Made by a program: the position numbers and the translations under genes. A stretch of DNA of 64,000 bases from Streptomyces sp. SID13726 (GTDB lineage Bacteria; Actinomycetota; Actinomycetes; Streptomycetales; Streptomycetaceae). Positions 26,173 to 37,988 of the stretch are shown here, one piece after another (the first letter of the stretch is position 1; every line of letters begins with the position of its first letter). The notes under the pieces were generated by a model. That model saw only the letters and a program-made list of their open reading frames with translations. It was not told where the DNA came from and did not search any database. Location: contig NZ_JAAGLY010000004.1 of the NCBI RefSeq assembly GCF_010548375.1, positions 496,001 through 560,000 on the forward strand, in the 5' to 3' direction.

Positions 26173-28086
26173 TCAGACCGCCCTCATCAGCAGGGTCGCG
26201 GCGACGAGGATGGCCGCACCGCCGAACATCGAGACCGCGTACGACCGCGCGAAGCCGTTCTGCAGCTTGCGCATCCGCCCGGAGAGGCCGCCGACCGAGG
26301 CCGCCGTGCCGTTGACCACTCCGTCGACCAGGCTGTGGTCGACGTAGACCAGGGACCGCGTGAGGTGTTCTCCGCCGCGGACCAGGACCACGTGGTTGAA
26401 GTCGTCCTGGAGCAGGTCGCGCCGGGCGGCCCGGGTGAGCAGCGATCCGCGCGGGGCGACGGCCGGGACCGGGCGGCGGCCGTACTGGAGCCAGGCGATG
26501 GCGACGCCGATGACCATGACGGCCACCGTGGACGCCGTGACCGCGGTCGCGCTGATCGGCGCGTCTCCGTGGTCGTGGCCGGTGATGGGCTCCAGCCAGT
26601 GCAGGAAGCGGTCGCCGATTCCGAAGATGCCGCCCGCGAAGACCGATCCGAAGGCCAGCACGATCATGGGGATCGTCATGGACTTGGGGGACTCGTGCGG
26701 GTGCGGCTCGTGGCCCTCGGCATCCGGCTGCCAGCGCTTCTCGCCGAAGAACGTCATCAGCATCACGCGCGTCATGTAGAAGGCGGTGATGGCCGCGCCC
26801 AGCAGGGCGCAGGCGCCGAGGATCCAGCCCTCGGTGCCGCCCTTGGCGAAGGCCGCCTCGATGATCTTGTCCTTGGAGAAGAAGCCCGACAGGCCAGGGA
26901 AGCCGATGATGGCCAGGTAGCCGAGGCCGAACGTCACGAAGGTGACCGGCATGTACTTCCTGAGGCCGCCGTACTTCCGCATGTCGACCTCGTCGTTCAT
27001 GCCGTGCATGACCGAACCGGCGCCGAGGAAGAGCCCGGCCTTGAAGAAGCCGTGCGTCACCAGGTGCATGATCGCGAAGACGTAGCCGATGGGGCCTAGG
27101 CCCGCGGCGAGGACCATGTAGCCGATCTGCGACATGGTCGAACCGGCGAGGGCCTTCTTGATGTCGTCCTTCGCGCAACCGACGATCGCACCGAACAGGA
27201 GCGTGACGGCACCGACGACGGTGACGACCAGCTGGGCGTCCGGGGCGAGGTTGAAGATGTTGGCGGAGCGGACGATCAGGTAGACGCCCGCGGTCACCAT
27301 GGTCGCGGCGTGGATGAGGGCCGAGACCGGGGTCGGGCCCTCCATCGCGTCCCCGAGCCAGGACTGCAGCGGCACCTGGGCGGACTTGCCGCAGGCGGCG
27401 AGCAGCAGCATCAGGGCGATGCCGGTGAGCGTGGCCTCGGAGGCGCCGGTGACCAGCCCGGGCTCCTCGTGGCTGCCGAGGACCGGGCCGAAGGCGAAGG
27501 TGCCGAAGGTCGTGAACATCAGCATGATCGCGATCGACAGGCCCATGTCGCCGACGCGGTTGACCAGGAACGCCTTCTTGGCCGCGGTGGCCGCGCTGGG
27601 CTTGTGCTGCCAGAAGCCGATCAGCAGGTAGGAGGCGAGACCGACGCCCTCCCAGCCGACGTACAGCAGCAGGTAGTTGTCGGCGAGGACGAGCAGGAGC
27701 ATCGCCGCGAGGAACAGGTTCAGATAGCCGAAGAAGCGGCGGCGACGCTCGTCGTGCTCCATGTACCCGATCGAGTACAGGTGGATGAGCGAGCCGACGC
27801 CGGTGATCAGCAGCACGAACGTCATCGACAGCTGGTCGAGGCGGAAGGCGACGTCCGCCTGGAAGCCCTCGACCGGCACCCAGCTGAACAGGTGCTGGGT
27901 GAGCGTGCGGTGTTCGGCGTCCTTGCCGAGCAGGTCGGCGAAGAGGACGGCGCCGAACACGAAGGAGGCGCCGGCGAGGACGGTGCCGATCCAGTGGCCG
28001 ACGGCGTCCAGCCGCCGGCCGCCGGTCAGCAGGACCGCCGCTCCTAGCAGAGGCGCCGCGATGAGCAGCGCGATCAGGTTCTCCAC
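26173..28086 (-). CDS. nuoL: NADH-quinone oxidoreductase subunit L
   Basis: 637-aa largest antiporter-like subunit of complex I. It has 14 core membrane segments plus the C-terminal amphipathic lateral helix and a final membrane anchor, as in the family. Motifs: [53 protein letters not shown] and [18 protein letters not shown]. The GTG at 28086 lies 14 bp after the nuoK stop. A His-rich periplasmic or cytoplasmic loop ([13 protein letters not shown]) follows residue 450. Confidence 0.97.
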   Translation of the reverse strand: MENLIALLIAAPLLGAAVLLTGGRRLDAVGHWIGTVLAGASFVFGAVLFADLLGKDAEHRTLTQHLFSWVPVEGFQADVAFRLDQLSMTFVLLITGVGSLIHLYSIGYMEHDERRRRFFGYLNLFLAAMLLLVLADNYLLLYVGWEGVGLASYLLIGFWQHKPSAATAAKKAFLVNRVGDMGLSIAIMLMFTTFGTFAFGPVLGSHEEPGLVTGASEATLTGIALMLLLAACGKSAQVPLQSWLGDAMEGPTPVSALIHAATMVTAGVYLIVRSANIFNLAPDAQLVVTVVGAVTLLFGAIVGCAKDDIKKALAGSTMSQIGYMVLAAGLGPIGYVFAIMHLVTHGFFKAGLFLGAGSVMHGMNDEVDMRKYGGLRKYMPVTFVTFGLGYLAIIGFPGLSGFFSKDKIIEAAFAKGGTEGWILGACALLGAAITAFYMTRVMLMTFFGEKRWQPDAEGHEPHPHESPKSMTIPMIVLAFGSVFAGGIFGIGDRFLHWLEPITGHDHGDAPISATAVTASTVAVMVIGVAIAWLQYGRRPVPAVAPRGSLLTRAARRDLLQDDFNHVVLVRGGEHLTRSLVYVDHSLVDGVVNGTAASVGGLSGRMRKLQNGFARSYAVSMFGGAAILVAATLLMRAV

Positions 28087-28100
28087 GATTCAGCGACCCC

Positions 28101-28400
28101 TTACAGCTTCATCAGGCTGGCGTCGTCGACCGAGGCCGAGTGGCGGGAACGGAACAGCGACACGATGATCGCGAGCCCGACCACGACCTCCGCGGCGGCG
28201 ACGACCATCGTGAAGAAGGCGATGATCTGGCCGTCGAGATTGCCGTGCATCCGGGAGAAGGCGACGAACGCGAGGTTGCAGGCGTTGAGCATGAGCTCGA
28301 CGCACATGAACACCACGATCGCGTTGCGCCTGATCAGGACACCGGTGGCGCCGATCGTGAACAACAGGGCGGCGAGGTAGAGGTAGTTGACCGGGTTCAC
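28101..28400 (-). CDS. nuoK: NADH-quinone oxidoreductase subunit K
   Basis: 99-aa subunit with three membrane helices, homologous to Mrp antiporter subunit MnhC. The two conserved membrane glutamates are in [18 protein letters not shown] and [15 protein letters not shown], which form part of the central proton channel. The GTG at 28400 overlaps the nuoJ stop by 4 bp. Length and spacing are normal. Confidence 0.97.
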   Translation of the reverse strand: MNPVNYLYLAALLFTIGATGVLIRRNAIVVFMCVELMLNACNLAFVAFSRMHGNLDGQIIAFFTMVVAAAEVVVGLAIIVSLFRSRHSASVDDASLMKL

Positions 28401-29230
28401 TTCGACGCCTCCCTCTTGAAGGTGGCCGGTTCGGTCTCGGTGCGCTCCAGGCGGTCCTCGGAGCGCTGCTCCAGCGCCTTGAGGTCGTTCATCGCCTCGG
28501 TGGACACGTCACGGATCTGGCCGCGGTCGCGCAGGGTCTTGCTGACCGTGAGCTCGGACGGGGTGCCGTCGGGCAGCAGGCCCGCGATGTCCACCGCGTT
28601 GTGCCGGGCGTAGACGCCGGGGGCGGGCAGCGGCGGGAGGTGCTTGCCGTCGCGGACCCGCTTCTCGGCCATCTCCCGCTGGGTCAGGGCGCGTTCGGTG
28701 CGCTCGCGGTGCGTGAGCACCATGGCGCCGACGGCGGCCGTGATCAGCAGGGCGCCGGTGATCTCGAAGGCGAAGACGTACTTGGTGAAGATGAGGGTCG
28801 CGAGACCCTCCACGTTGCCGCCGGAGTTGGCCTGGGCGACGCCGTTGAACTCCTTGAGCGAGGCGTTGCCGATGCCCGCGAACAGCAGGACGCCGAAGCC
28901 GAGTCCACAGAGAAGGGCCAGCCAGCGCTGGCCCCTGATGGTCTCCTTCAGGGAGTCCGCCGCGGTCACGCCGACGAGCATCACCACGAACAGGAACAGC
29001 ATCATGATCGCGCCGGTGTAGACGACGATCTGCACGACGCCCAGGAAGTAGGCGCCGTTGGCGAGGTAGAACACCGCCAGGATGATCATGGTGCCGGCGA
29101 GGCAGAGCGCGCTGTGCACGGCCTTCTTCATGAAGACGGTGCACAGGGCGCCGATCACGGCGACGGTGCCGAGGACCCAGAACTGGAAGGCCTCACCGGT
29201 GGAGGTGGAGTAGGCGGCGAGCGCGCTCAT
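28397..29230 (-). CDS. nuoJ: NADH-quinone oxidoreductase subunit J
   Basis: 277-aa membrane subunit. The ATG at 29230 ([18 protein letters not shown]) overlaps the nuoI stop as ATGA. Five membrane segments occupy the first 180 residues ([54 protein letters not shown]). The soluble C-terminal tail of about 95 residues (from [20 protein letters not shown]) is much longer than in E. coli NuoJ (184 aa) and is typical of actinobacterial forms. Function of the tail is unknown. Confidence 0.96.
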   Translation of the reverse strand: MSALAAYSTSTGEAFQFWVLGTVAVIGALCTVFMKKAVHSALCLAGTMIILAVFYLANGAYFLGVVQIVVYTGAIMMLFLFVVMLVGVTAADSLKETIRGQRWLALLCGLGFGVLLFAGIGNASLKEFNGVAQANSGGNVEGLATLIFTKYVFAFEITGALLITAAVGAMVLTHRERTERALTQREMAEKRVRDGKHLPPLPAPGVYARHNAVDIAGLLPDGTPSELTVSKTLRDRGQIRDVSTEAMNDLKALEQRSEDRLERTETEPATFKREASK

Positions 29231-29829
29231 GCCTCCACCTCCTCGTCGGAGGGCTTCTCGCCCTTGGAGACCGCGACCTGCCGGACCGTGCCCGGCGCGG
29301 CCTCCGTCACCAGGCCCCGGTAGTAGTCCTGCTCGTCGGTGCCCGGGAAGATCGAGTGCGGGCTGTCGACCATGCCCTCGTCGAGCCCGGCGAGCAGCTG
29401 CTCCTTGGTGTAGATGAGGTTGGCGCGGCTGCTGTCGGCCAGCTCGAACTCGTTGGTCATCGTCAGCGCGCGCGTGGGGCACGCCTCGATGCACAGGCCG
29501 CACAGGATGCAGCGGGCGTAGTTGATCTGGTAGACGCGGCCGTACCGCTCGCCCGGCGAGTAGCGCTCCTCGTCGGTGTTGTCGGCGCCCTCCACATAGA
29601 TGGCGTCGGCGGGGCAGGCCCAGGCGCACAGCTCGCAGCCGACGCACTTCTCCAGGCCGTCCGGATGGCGGTTGAGCTGGTGCCGTCCGTGGAACCGCGG
29701 AGCGGTGGTCTTCTGCTGCTCCGGGTACTGCTCGGTCAGCCGCTTCTTGAACATGGCCTTGAAGGTCACGCCGAAGCCTGCGACAGGGTTCATGAAACCG
29801 GGCTTGGTCTCCTTGGGCTCCTCAGCCAT
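29227..29829 (-). CDS. nuoI: NADH-quinone oxidoreductase subunit I
   Basis: 200-aa peripheral subunit carrying clusters N6a and N6b that pass electrons toward NuoB. The two motifs are [16 protein letters not shown] and [16 protein letters not shown]. The start ATG 29829 has a textbook AAAGGAGG six bases upstream; it lies 8 bp inside the end of nuoH. The N-terminus has [20 protein letters not shown], the amphipathic helix that anchors it to the membrane arm. The acidic tail after residue 170 is variable. Confidence 0.97.
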   Translation of the reverse strand: MAEEPKETKPGFMNPVAGFGVTFKAMFKKRLTEQYPEQQKTTAPRFHGRHQLNRHPDGLEKCVGCELCAWACPADAIYVEGADNTDEERYSPGERYGRVYQINYARCILCGLCIEACPTRALTMTNEFELADSSRANLIYTKEQLLAGLDEGMVDSPHSIFPGTDEQDYYRGLVTEAAPGTVRQVAVSKGEKPSDEEVEA

Positions 29830-31186
29830 CGGACGCCTCCTTTCCATCCGTAGATCCGCCGTCACTCTGAGTATCGGACCCACCACTGACAATCAGCTCC
29901 CGCTCCCGCTGGGGGCGGCGCCTCGGCACGGGCGGCAACTCCTGTCCGGGCAGCGGCGGTACGGGGAACCCGCCGGCCATCGGGTCGAATCCGGCCGGTT
30001 CCGCGGCGGGCTGCGAGGCCGCCTTCGACTTCTCGCGGAACATGTCGGCGACGAAGGAGAGCAGCAGCAGGACCAGGACTCCGCCGCCGATGTAGAGGGC
30101 GATGTCGGCGAAGTCGTAGTTCTGGTTGCGCAGGGTCCGCACGGTCGCTACGAGCATCAGCCACACCACGGAGACCGGGATGAGGACCTTCCAGCCGAGC
30201 TTCATCAGCTGGTCGTAGCGGACGCGGGGAAGCGTGCCGCGCAGCCAGATGAAGAAGAACAGCAGCAGCTGCACCTTGATGACGAACCAGAGCAGCGGCC
30301 ACCAGCCGTGGTTGGCGCCCTCCCAGAAGGTGGAGATGGGCCAGGGGGCCCGCCAGCCACCGAGGAAGAGGGTGGTCGTCACGGCCGAGACCGTCACCAT
30401 GTTCACGTACTCGGCGAGCATGAACATCGCGAACTTGATCGACGAGTACTCGGTGTTGAAGCCGCCGACCAGGTCGCCCTCGGACTCCGGCATGTCGAAG
30501 GGGGCGCGGTTGGTCTCGCCGACCATCGTGATGACGTAGATGACGAAGGAGACCGGCAGCAGCACGATGTACCAGCGGTCCTGCTGGGCCTCGACGATCG
30601 CCGAGGTCGACATAGACCCGGAGTAGAGGAACACCGAGGCGAAGGCGGCACCCATGGCGATCTCGTACGAGATCATCTGGGCGCAGGACCGCAGACCGCC
30701 GAGCAGCGGGTACGTCGACCCGGAGCTCCAGCCCGCGAGCACGATGCCGTAGATGCCGACCGAGGCGACCGCGAGGATGTAGAGCATCGCGATCGGGAGG
30801 TCGGTGAGCTGCATCGCGGTGCGGTGGCCGAAGATCGAGATCTCGTTGCCGGCCGGGCCGAAGGGGATCACCGCGATCGCCATGAAGGCCGGGATGGCCG
30901 CGACGATCGGCGCGAGGACGTAGACGACCTTGTCCGCGCGCTTGACGATGACGTCTTCCTTCAGCATCAGCTTGATGCCGTCGGCGAGCGACTGGAGCAT
31001 GCCCCAGGGGCCGTGCCGGTTGGGGCCGATGCGCAACTGCATCCAGGCGACGACCTTGCGCTCCCACACGATGGAGAACAGCACGGTCACCATCAGGAAT
31101 GCGAAGCAGAAGACGGCCTTGATGACGACGAGCCACCAGGGGTCGGTGCCGAACATCGAGAGGTCTTCAGCGGCGAGCGGGCTCAT
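29822..31186 (-). CDS. nuoH: NADH-quinone oxidoreductase subunit H
   Basis: 454-aa membrane subunit forming the quinone-binding chamber with NuoB and NuoD. Eight helices; conserved pieces are [51 protein letters not shown] (the glutamate-rich loop of the E-channel) and [20 protein letters not shown]. The ATG at 31186 overlaps the nuoG stop (ATGA). The C-terminal 65 residues after the last helix are a Pro/Arg/Ser-rich disordered tail absent from E. coli NuoH (325 aa). Its stop lies within the nuoI start region. Confidence 0.97.
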   Translation of the reverse strand: MSPLAAEDLSMFGTDPWWLVVIKAVFCFAFLMVTVLFSIVWERKVVAWMQLRIGPNRHGPWGMLQSLADGIKLMLKEDVIVKRADKVVYVLAPIVAAIPAFMAIAVIPFGPAGNEISIFGHRTAMQLTDLPIAMLYILAVASVGIYGIVLAGWSSGSTYPLLGGLRSCAQMISYEIAMGAAFASVFLYSGSMSTSAIVEAQQDRWYIVLLPVSFVIYVITMVGETNRAPFDMPESEGDLVGGFNTEYSSIKFAMFMLAEYVNMVTVSAVTTTLFLGGWRAPWPISTFWEGANHGWWPLLWFVIKVQLLLFFFIWLRGTLPRVRYDQLMKLGWKVLIPVSVVWLMLVATVRTLRNQNYDFADIALYIGGGVLVLLLLSFVADMFREKSKAASQPAAEPAGFDPMAGGFPVPPLPGQELPPVPRRRPQRERELIVSGGSDTQSDGGSTDGKEASDG

Positions 31187-33687
31187 GCCTCCACCTCCTT
31201 GGGGGCTTCGGCGGCGAGCGGGGCCGGGCCGATGCGGACGAGGGAGCCGGGCACCACTCCGGCGTCGGAGGCCACTCCCCCGCCGGTGGAGTTCAGCGGG
31301 AGCCAGACCACCCGGTCGGGCATCTCCGTGACCTGGAGCGGGAGTTCGACGACTCCGGCGGGGCCGGTCACGGCGAGCAGGTCGCCTTCCTTGACGCCCG
31401 CTTCCGCGGCCGTCGCGGCCGACACCCGCGCGTGTGCCGCGTGCCGGGTCCCGGAGAGCGCCTCGTCGCCCTGCTGGAGCAGACCCTGGTCGAGCAGCAG
31501 CCGGTGTCCGGCCAGGACGGCCTCTCCGGCGGCGGGCCGCGGCAACTGGGCGCCGGTCTCGAACGGTTCGGTACCGCGCGATCCGTCCCAGGGGCCGAGC
31601 CGGTCGATCTCCGCGCGCGTGGTGCGAAGATCGGGCAGACCCAGGTGTACGTCCATGGCGTCGGCCAGCATCTGCAACACGCGCGCGTCGGTGGGCGCGA
31701 GGGTGCGGGTCATCTGGTCGGGCTTGAGCGCGGCCTCGAAGAAGCGCACCCGGCCCTCCCAGTTGAGGAAGGTGCCGGCCTTCTCGGCGACCGCGGCCAC
31801 CGGGAGGACGACGTCCGCGTGCTCGGTGACCTCGCCGGGCCGCAGTTCGAGCGAGACCACGAACCCGACCTCCCGCAGCGCCGCACGCGTGCGTGCCGGG
31901 TCGGGCAGGTCGGCGACCTCGACGCCCGCGACCACCAGGGCCTGGAGTTCACCGGTGGCGGCCGCCTCGACGATCTGCCCGGTGTCGCGGCCGTAGCGGT
32001 GCGGGAGTTCGGCCACGCCCCAGACGGAGGCGACCTCCTCACGCGCGCGCGGGTCGGTCGCCGGACGTCCGCCCGGCAGCAGCGAGGGCAGCGCACCCGC
32101 CTCGACGGCACCGCGCTCCCCGGCCCGCCGCGGAATCCACACCAGCTGGGCGCCGGTCGCGGAGGCGGCCCGTACGGCGGCGGTCAGTCCGCCCGCCACG
32201 GCGGCGAGCCGCTCACCGACGGCGATCACCGCGCCCTCGGCGCGCAGTGCCTCGGCGGCCCTGCTGCCGTCGTCCTCCAGGCCGACCCCGCCGGCGAGCG
32301 CGTCCAGCCACTCGGTCTCGGTGCCGGGGGCGGCGGGCAGCAGGGTGCCGCCCGCCTTCTCCAGCCCGCGGGTGGCGTAGGTGGCGAGGGAGAAGACCTT
32401 CTGGCCGTGCTTGCGCCAGGCCTTGCGCAGCCTCAGGAAGACGCCGGGCGCCTCCTCCTCGGCCTCGAACCCGACCAGCAGGACCGCCGGTGCCTTCTCC
32501 AGCGCGGTGTACGTGACGCCCGTACCGTCGAGGTCACGGCCGCGGCCCGCGATCCGCGCGGCCAGGAAGTCGGCCTCCTCGCTGCTGTGCACACGCGCGC
32601 GGAAGTCGATGTCGTTGGTGTCGAGGGCCACGCGCGCGAACTTGCTGTAGGCGTACGCGTCCTCGATGGTGAGGCGGCCGCCGGTGAGGACTCCGGCCCG
32701 GCCGCGCGAGGCGAGCAGGCCCTGGGCGGCGATCTGGAGCGCCTCCGGCCAGGAGGCCGGCACCAGTTCGCCCTCGGGGTTGCGCACCAGGGGTGTCTGG
32801 AGCCGGTCGCGCTGCTGCGCGTACCGGAACGCGAAGCGCCCCTTATCGCAGATCCACTCCTCGTTGACCTCGGGGTCGTTGGCCGCGAGCTTGCGCATGA
32901 CCTTGCCGCGCCGGTGGTCCGTGCGCGTGGCGCAGCCGCCGGAGCAGTGCTCGCACACGCTCGGGGTGGAGACCAGGTCGAAGGGGCGGGAGCGGAATCG
33001 GTACGCCGCCGAGGTGAGCGCGCCGACCGGGCAGATCTGGATGGTGTTGCCGGAGAAGTACGACTCGAAGGGGTCGCCCTCACCGGTGCCGACCTGCTGG
33101 AGTGCGCCCCGCTCGACCAGTTCGATCATGGGGTCGCCCGCGACCTGGTTGGAGAAGCGGGTGCAGCGGGCGCACAGCACGCACCGCTCGCGGTCGAGCA
33201 GTACCTGGGTGGAGATCGGGACCGGCTTCTCGTAGGTCCGCTTCTTGCCCTCGAACCGGGACTCGGCCTGGCCGTGGGACATCGCCTGGTTCTGGAGGGG
33301 GCACTCGCCGCCCTTGTCGCAGACCGGGCAGTCCAGCGGGTGGTTGATGAGGAGGAGCTCCATCACCCCGTGCTGGGCCTTCTCGGCGACCGGTGAGGTG
33401 AGGTGCGTCTTCACCACCATGCCGTCGGTGCACGTGATCGTGCAGGACGCCATCGGCTTGCGCTGGCCCTCGACCTCGACGATGCACTGGCGGCAGGCGC
33501 CGGCCGGGTCGAGGAGGGGGTGGTCGCAGAACCGGGGGATCTCGATGCCGAGTTCTTCGGCGGCCCGGATGACCAGGGTGCCCTTGGGCACGCTGATCTC
33601 GGCGCCGTCGATCGTCAGCGAGACGAGGTCTTCCGGCGGGACCGCCGCCTCTCCCCCTCCCGAGGGAGCGTTGGTGGTCACAGTCAT
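31183..33687 (-). CDS. nuoG: NADH-quinone oxidoreductase subunit G
   Basis: 834-aa molybdopterin-oxidoreductase-like subunit of the hydrophilic arm. The N-terminal ferredoxin region carries the [2Fe-2S] set ([20 protein letters not shown]), then [17 protein letters not shown], then [14 protein letters not shown], and [13 protein letters not shown] for the extra N7-type cluster. The rest is a catalytically inactive molybdopterin fold. The ATG at 33687 has GGAGG nine bases upstream and overlaps the nuoF stop. The C-terminal half is rich in Ala, Glu and Gly and less conserved, as in other actinobacteria. Confidence 0.97.
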   Translation of the reverse strand: MTVTTNAPSGGGEAAVPPEDLVSLTIDGAEISVPKGTLVIRAAEELGIEIPRFCDHPLLDPAGACRQCIVEVEGQRKPMASCTITCTDGMVVKTHLTSPVAEKAQHGVMELLLINHPLDCPVCDKGGECPLQNQAMSHGQAESRFEGKKRTYEKPVPISTQVLLDRERCVLCARCTRFSNQVAGDPMIELVERGALQQVGTGEGDPFESYFSGNTIQICPVGALTSAAYRFRSRPFDLVSTPSVCEHCSGGCATRTDHRRGKVMRKLAANDPEVNEEWICDKGRFAFRYAQQRDRLQTPLVRNPEGELVPASWPEALQIAAQGLLASRGRAGVLTGGRLTIEDAYAYSKFARVALDTNDIDFRARVHSSEEADFLAARIAGRGRDLDGTGVTYTALEKAPAVLLVGFEAEEEAPGVFLRLRKAWRKHGQKVFSLATYATRGLEKAGGTLLPAAPGTETEWLDALAGGVGLEDDGSRAAEALRAEGAVIAVGERLAAVAGGLTAAVRAASATGAQLVWIPRRAGERGAVEAGALPSLLPGGRPATDPRAREEVASVWGVAELPHRYGRDTGQIVEAAATGELQALVVAGVEVADLPDPARTRAALREVGFVVSLELRPGEVTEHADVVLPVAAVAEKAGTFLNWEGRVRFFEAALKPDQMTRTLAPTDARVLQMLADAMDVHLGLPDLRTTRAEIDRLGPWDGSRGTEPFETGAQLPRPAAGEAVLAGHRLLLDQGLLQQGDEALSGTRHAAHARVSAATAAEAGVKEGDLLAVTGPAGVVELPLQVTEMPDRVVWLPLNSTGGGVASDAGVVPGSLVRIGPAPLAAEAPKEVEA

Positions 33688-35030
33688 GCGTTCACCTCCG
33701 GGCGGTCGGCCCAGGCCGTGGACTTCGCCGGGTCGAAGGGACAGCCCCGGCCGGTGATGTGCTGCTCGTACTCCTCGCGGAAGTACTTGAGCGAGGAGAA
33801 GATCGGCGAGGCGGCGCCGTCGCCGAGGGCGCAGAACGACTTGCCGTTGATGTTGTCGGCGATGTCGTTGAGCTTGTCGAGGTCGGACATCACGCCCTTG
33901 CCGGCCTCGATGTCGCGCAGCAACTGCACGAGCCAGTACGTCCCTTCACGGCACGGGGTGCACTTGCCGCAGGACTCGTGGGCGTAGAACTCGGTCCAGC
34001 GGGTGACGGCGCGGACCACGCAGGTCGTCTCGTCGAAGCACTGGAGGGCCTTGGTGCCGAGCATGGAACCGGCGGCGCCGACTCCCTCGTAGTCGAGGGG
34101 GACGTCGAGGTGCTCGTCGGTGAACATCGGGGTCGAAGAACCGCCCGGTGTCCAGAACTTGAGGCGGTGGCCCGGCCGCATACCACCGCTCATCTCCAGG
34201 AGCTGGCGGAGCGTGATGCCGAGCGGGGCCTCGAACTGGCCGGGATTGGCGACATGGCCACTGAGCGAGTAGAGCGTGAAGCCCGGGGACTTCTCGCTGC
34301 CCATCGACCTGAACCAGTCTTTTCCCTTTTGCAGGATCGCGGGAACCGACGCGATCGACTCCACGTTATTCACAACAGTCGGGCAGGCGTAGAGGCCCGC
34401 GACCGCAGGGAAAGGGGGACGGAGCCGCGGTTGACCACGGCGGCCTTCGAGCGAGTCGAGCAGTGCGGTCTCCTCACCGCAGATGTACGCCCCGGCGCCG
34501 GCGTGCACGGTGATGTCGAGATCGAGGCCGCTGCCCAGGACGTTCTGTCCGAGGTAGCCGGCCGCGTAGGCCTCGCTCACGGCCGAGTGCAACCGCCGCA
34601 GCACAGGGACTACTTCACCGCGCAGATAGATGAAGGCATGCGAAGACCTGATGGCATAACACGCGATGATCATGCCCTCGATGAGGCTATGCGGGTTCGC
34701 GAACAGGAGCGGGATGTCCTTGCACGTCCCGGGCTCCGACTCGTCGGCGTTGACAACTAGATAGTGCGGTTTTCCATCTCCCTGCGGAATGAACTGCCAT
34801 TTCATTCCGGTGGGGAATCCCGCACCGCCGCGGCCGCGCAGACCGGAGTCCTTGACGTACGCGATCAGGTCGTCCGGCGACATCGCGAGCGCCTTGCGGA
34901 GCCCCTCGTACCCTTCGTGCCTCTTGTAGACGTCCAGCGTCCAGGACTTGTCCTCGTCCCAGAAGGCCGACAGTACGGGTGCGAGCAGCTTCTCGGGGCT
35001 GTTGTTCCTGAGTTCGGGTGCCAAGGTCAT
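33684..35030 (-). CDS. nuoF: NADH-quinone oxidoreductase subunit F
   Basis: 448-aa subunit with the NADH site, FMN and cluster N3. Motifs: [13 protein letters not shown] for [16 protein letters not shown] for FMN, and [15 protein letters not shown] for the [4Fe-4S] cluster. The ATG at 35030 overlaps the nuoE stop by one base (TGATG). Codon use is odd in part of the gene: between about 34310 and 34825 many codons end in A or T (for example AAT, GGA AAA, TAT CTA GTT), while the flanks are almost purely G/C-ending. The protein sequence there is normal. Confidence 0.97.
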   Translation of the reverse strand: MTLAPELRNNSPEKLLAPVLSAFWDEDKSWTLDVYKRHEGYEGLRKALAMSPDDLIAYVKDSGLRGRGGAGFPTGMKWQFIPQGDGKPHYLVVNADESEPGTCKDIPLLFANPHSLIEGMIIACYAIRSSHAFIYLRGEVVPVLRRLHSAVSEAYAAGYLGQNVLGSGLDLDITVHAGAGAYICGEETALLDSLEGRRGQPRLRPPFPAVAGLYACPTVVNNVESIASVPAILQKGKDWFRSMGSEKSPGFTLYSLSGHVANPGQFEAPLGITLRQLLEMSGGMRPGHRLKFWTPGGSSTPMFTDEHLDVPLDYEGVGAAGSMLGTKALQCFDETTCVVRAVTRWTEFYAHESCGKCTPCREGTYWLVQLLRDIEAGKGVMSDLDKLNDIADNINGKSFCALGDGAASPIFSSLKYFREEYEQHITGRGCPFDPAKSTAWADRPEVNA

Positions 35031-35911
35031 CACTCCCCCTCCTCGGCGGCGGGCCCGGACGGATGTGCCGGGTCGGAGGCCGACGTGTCCTGTGGCGCGT
35101 CGTGCGAGCTCAAGTGCTCCGTCGGGGACGGCTCGTGGACGTCCCCGTCCTTCGTGGCGCCGTCGCGGTCCTGCGGTGCGCCGTCGCGCGGATGGACCAC
35201 GCGCGCGGGTGCGGTCTCTCCCCTGGCCAGGCGGAGGCCCACCAGCGACGCCGGTCCCGCTCCGCCGGTCGCCTCGACGGCCCCGGGCCGCTCGTCGGGG
35301 AAGCCCGCGAGGATCCGCGCGGTCTCCTTGAAGGTGCACAGCGGCGCCCCGCGCGTGGGCTCGACGGGCCGCCCCGCGCGCAGGTCGTCGACCATGCGCT
35401 TGGCGCTCGCCGGGGTCTGGTTGTCGAAGAACTCCCAGTTGACCATCACGACCGGCGCGAAGTCGCAGGCCGCGTTGCACTCGATGTGCTCCAGGGTGAC
35501 CTTGCCGTCGTCGGTGGTCTCGCCGTTGCCGACGCCCAGGTGCTCCTGGAGCTCCTGGAAGATCGCGTCGCCGCCCATCACCGCGCACAGCGTGTTGGTG
35601 CAGACGCCCACCTGGTAGTCGCCTGAGGCCTTGCGCCGGTACATGGTGTAGAAGGTGGCCACCGCGGTGACCTCGGCCGTGGTCAGCCCGAGCACGTCCG
35701 CGCAGAACCGCATCCCGGTGCGCGTGACATGGCCCTCCTCCGACTGCACGAGATGCAGCAACGGCAGCAGGGCCGAGCGGGAGTCCGGGTAGCGGGCGAC
35801 GATCTCGCGCGCGTCCGTCTCGAGGCGGGCCCGTACGTCGTCCGGGTAAGCGGGTGCGGGCAGTTCGGGCATGCCCAGGCTGACGCCCCGCTCGGAAGAA
35901 CTGGTGGTCAC
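35030..35911 (-). CDS. nuoE: NADH-quinone oxidoreductase subunit E with long disordered tail
   Basis: 293-aa thioredoxin-like subunit with the N1a [2Fe-2S] cluster, held by [13 protein letters not shown] and [13 protein letters not shown]. The GTG at 35911 follows GGGAGG by 9 nt and overlaps the nuoD stop; an ATG at 35872 ([13 protein letters not shown]) is an alternative start that loses no conserved residue. Residues 1-205 are the usual subunit. The last 85 residues are a Pro/Asp/Ser/His-rich, probably disordered extension ([16 protein letters not shown]) with no family counterpart in E. coli (166 aa). The subunit contacts NuoF and NuoG in the NADH module. Confidence 0.95.
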   Translation of the reverse strand: MTTSSSERGVSLGMPELPAPAYPDDVRARLETDAREIVARYPDSRSALLPLLHLVQSEEGHVTRTGMRFCADVLGLTTAEVTAVATFYTMYRRKASGDYQVGVCTNTLCAVMGGDAIFQELQEHLGVGNGETTDDGKVTLEHIECNAACDFAPVVMVNWEFFDNQTPASAKRMVDDLRAGRPVEPTRGAPLCTFKETARILAGFPDERPGAVEATGGAGPASLVGLRLARGETAPARVVHPRDGAPQDRDGATKDGDVHEPSPTEHLSSHDAPQDTSASDPAHPSGPAAEEGE

Positions 35912-37245
35912 CGGTCGACGCCTCCCATCACGGGGTCGATGGACGCGACGGCGACGATGACGTCGGCGACCTGGCCGCCCTCGCACATCGCCGCCATGGC
36001 CTGAAGGTTGGTGAAGGACGGGTCCCGGAAGTGGACCCGGAAGGGGCGGGTGCCGCCGTCGGACACGGCGTGCACCCCGAGTTCGCCCTTGGGTGACTCG
36101 ACGGCCGCGTACGCCTGTCCCGGCGGCACGCGGAAGCCCTCGGTGACCAGCTTGAAGTGGTGGATCAGGGCCTCCATGGAGGTGCCCATGATCTTCTTGA
36201 TGTGGTCGAGGGAGTTGCCGAGCCCGTCGGGGCCCAGCGCGAGCTGGGCGGGCCAGGCGATCTTCTTGTCGCCGACCATGACCGGTCCCGGCTGGAGCCG
36301 GTCCAGGCACTGCTCGATGATCCGCAGCGACTGGCGCATCTCCTCAAGGCGGACCAGGAAGCGGCCGTAGGAGTCACAGGTGTCGGCGGTCGGGATGTCG
36401 AAGTCGTAGGTCTCGTAACCGCAGTAGGGCTGCGCCTTGCGCAGGTCGTGCGGCAGACCGGTGGAGCGCAGGATGGGGCCGGTGGCGCCGAGGGCCATGC
36501 AGCCGGAGAGGTCGAGATAGCCGACGTCCTGCATACGGGCCTTGAAGATGGGGTTCCCGGTGGCGAGCTTGTCGTACTCCGGGAGGTTCTTCTTCATCTT
36601 CTTCACGAACTCGCGGATGTGGTCCACCGCGCCGGGCGGCAGGTCCTGCGCGAGTCCGCCGGGACGGATGTACGCGTGGTTCATCCGCAGGCCCGTGATG
36701 AGCTCGTAGATGTCGAGAATCATTTCACGATCACGGAATCCGTAGATCATGATCGTGGTGGCGCCGAGTTCCATGCCGCCGGTGGCGATGCACACCAGGT
36801 GCGAGGACATCCGGTTCAGCTCCATCAGGAGCACCCGGATGATCTCGGCCCGGTCCGGGACCTCGTCCTCGATGCCGAGGAGCTTCTCGACGGCGAGGCA
36901 GTAGGCGGTCTCGTTGAAGAAGGACGTCAGGTAGTCCATGCGCGTCACGAACGTGGTGCCCTGCGTCCACGTGCGGAACTCGAGGTTCTTCTCGATGCCG
37001 GTGTGGAGATAGCCGATGCCGCAGCGGGCCTCGGTGACGGTCTCGCCGTCGATCTCCAGGATCAGCCGGAGCACTCCGTGGGTGGAGGGGTGCTGGGGAC
37101 CCATGTTGACGACGATGCGCTCGTCGTCGGCCTTGGCCGCGCTCTGGACGACCTCGTCCCAGTCGCCACCGGTGACCGTATATACGGTGCCCTCGGTGGT
37201 CTCGCGCGCCGAGGCGGCGGAGGCGGATGCGTGGGAAGTGCTCAC
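35908..37245 (-). CDS. nuoD: NADH-quinone oxidoreductase subunit D
   Basis: 445-aa subunit related to [NiFe]-hydrogenase large subunits; it forms the quinone pocket with NuoB. Conserved text: [20 protein letters not shown] with the quinone-ligating His, [33 protein letters not shown], and the C-terminal DPVMGGVDR. The GTG at 37245 overlaps the nuoC stop (GTGA). An N-terminal extension of about 30 residues is Ser/Ala/Thr-rich. nuoC and nuoD are separate genes, unlike the fused E. coli form. Confidence 0.97.
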   Translation of the reverse strand: MSTSHASASAASARETTEGTVYTVTGGDWDEVVQSAAKADDERIVVNMGPQHPSTHGVLRLILEIDGETVTEARCGIGYLHTGIEKNLEFRTWTQGTTFVTRMDYLTSFFNETAYCLAVEKLLGIEDEVPDRAEIIRVLLMELNRMSSHLVCIATGGMELGATTIMIYGFRDREMILDIYELITGLRMNHAYIRPGGLAQDLPPGAVDHIREFVKKMKKNLPEYDKLATGNPIFKARMQDVGYLDLSGCMALGATGPILRSTGLPHDLRKAQPYCGYETYDFDIPTADTCDSYGRFLVRLEEMRQSLRIIEQCLDRLQPGPVMVGDKKIAWPAQLALGPDGLGNSLDHIKKIMGTSMEALIHHFKLVTEGFRVPPGQAYAAVESPKGELGVHAVSDGGTRPFRVHFRDPSFTNLQAMAAMCEGGQVADVIVAVASIDPVMGGVDR

Positions 37246-37988
37246 GAGTACGACCTCCGCTGGTCCGGAGCCGGGATCTGGGCGCCCTTGTACTCGACGG
37301 GGATGCCGCCGAGGGGGTAGTCCTTGCGCTGCGGGTGGCCCTGCCAGTCGTCCGGCATCATGATCCGCGTCAGGGCCGGGTGACCGTCGAAGACGATCCC
37401 GAAGAAGTCGTAGGTCTCGCGCTCGTGCCAGTCGTTGGTCGGATACACCGGGACCAGGGACGGGATGTGCGGGTCCGCGTCCGGGGCGCTGACCTCCAGG
37501 CGGATCAGCCGGTTGTGGGTGATCGAGCGCAGGTGGTAGACGGCGTGCAGCTCGCGGCCCTTGTCGTGCAGGTAGTGCACCCCGCTGACGCCGGTGCAGA
37601 GCTCGAAGCGCAGGGCCGGGTCGTCGCGCAGGGTCTGGGCGACGCGCAGCAGGTGCTCGCGCTCGATGTGGAAGGTGAGCTCGCCGCGGTCGACGACCGT
37701 CTTCTCGATGGCGTTGTCCGGGAGCAGTCCCTGCTCCTCCAGGGCGCCCTCCAGCTCGTCGGCGACCTCGTCGAACCAGCCGCCGTAGGGGCGGGTGGAC
37801 GCTCCGGGGAGCCTGATCGAGCGGACCAGGCCGCCGTAGCCGGAGGTGTCGCCGCCGTTGTTGGCGCCGAACATGCCGCGCTGGACGCGGATCTCCTCAC
37901 CGCCCTCGCCGCGCTGGCCGGGGAGGTTGGAGGCACCGAGATCCTTCTCGGGGTTCACACCGTTGCCGGTGCCGTTCGCGTCGCTCAC
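37242..37988 (-). CDS. nuoC: NADH-quinone oxidoreductase subunit C
   Basis: 248-aa hydrophilic-arm subunit. The 30-kDa family signature is [20 protein letters not shown] (residues about 195-214), followed by [19 protein letters not shown]. The GTG at 37988 overlaps the nuoB stop by 4 bp. The first 75 residues are Gly/Asn-rich and polar ([20 protein letters not shown]), longer than in most bacteria. Confidence 0.96.
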   Translation of the reverse strand: MSDANGTGNGVNPEKDLGASNLPGQRGEGGEEIRVQRGMFGANNGGDTSGYGGLVRSIRLPGASTRPYGGWFDEVADELEGALEEQGLLPDNAIEKTVVDRGELTFHIEREHLLRVAQTLRDDPALRFELCTGVSGVHYLHDKGRELHAVYHLRSITHNRLIRLEVSAPDADPHIPSLVPVYPTNDWHERETYDFFGIVFDGHPALTRIMMPDDWQGHPQRKDYPLGGIPVEYKGAQIPAPDQRRSYS

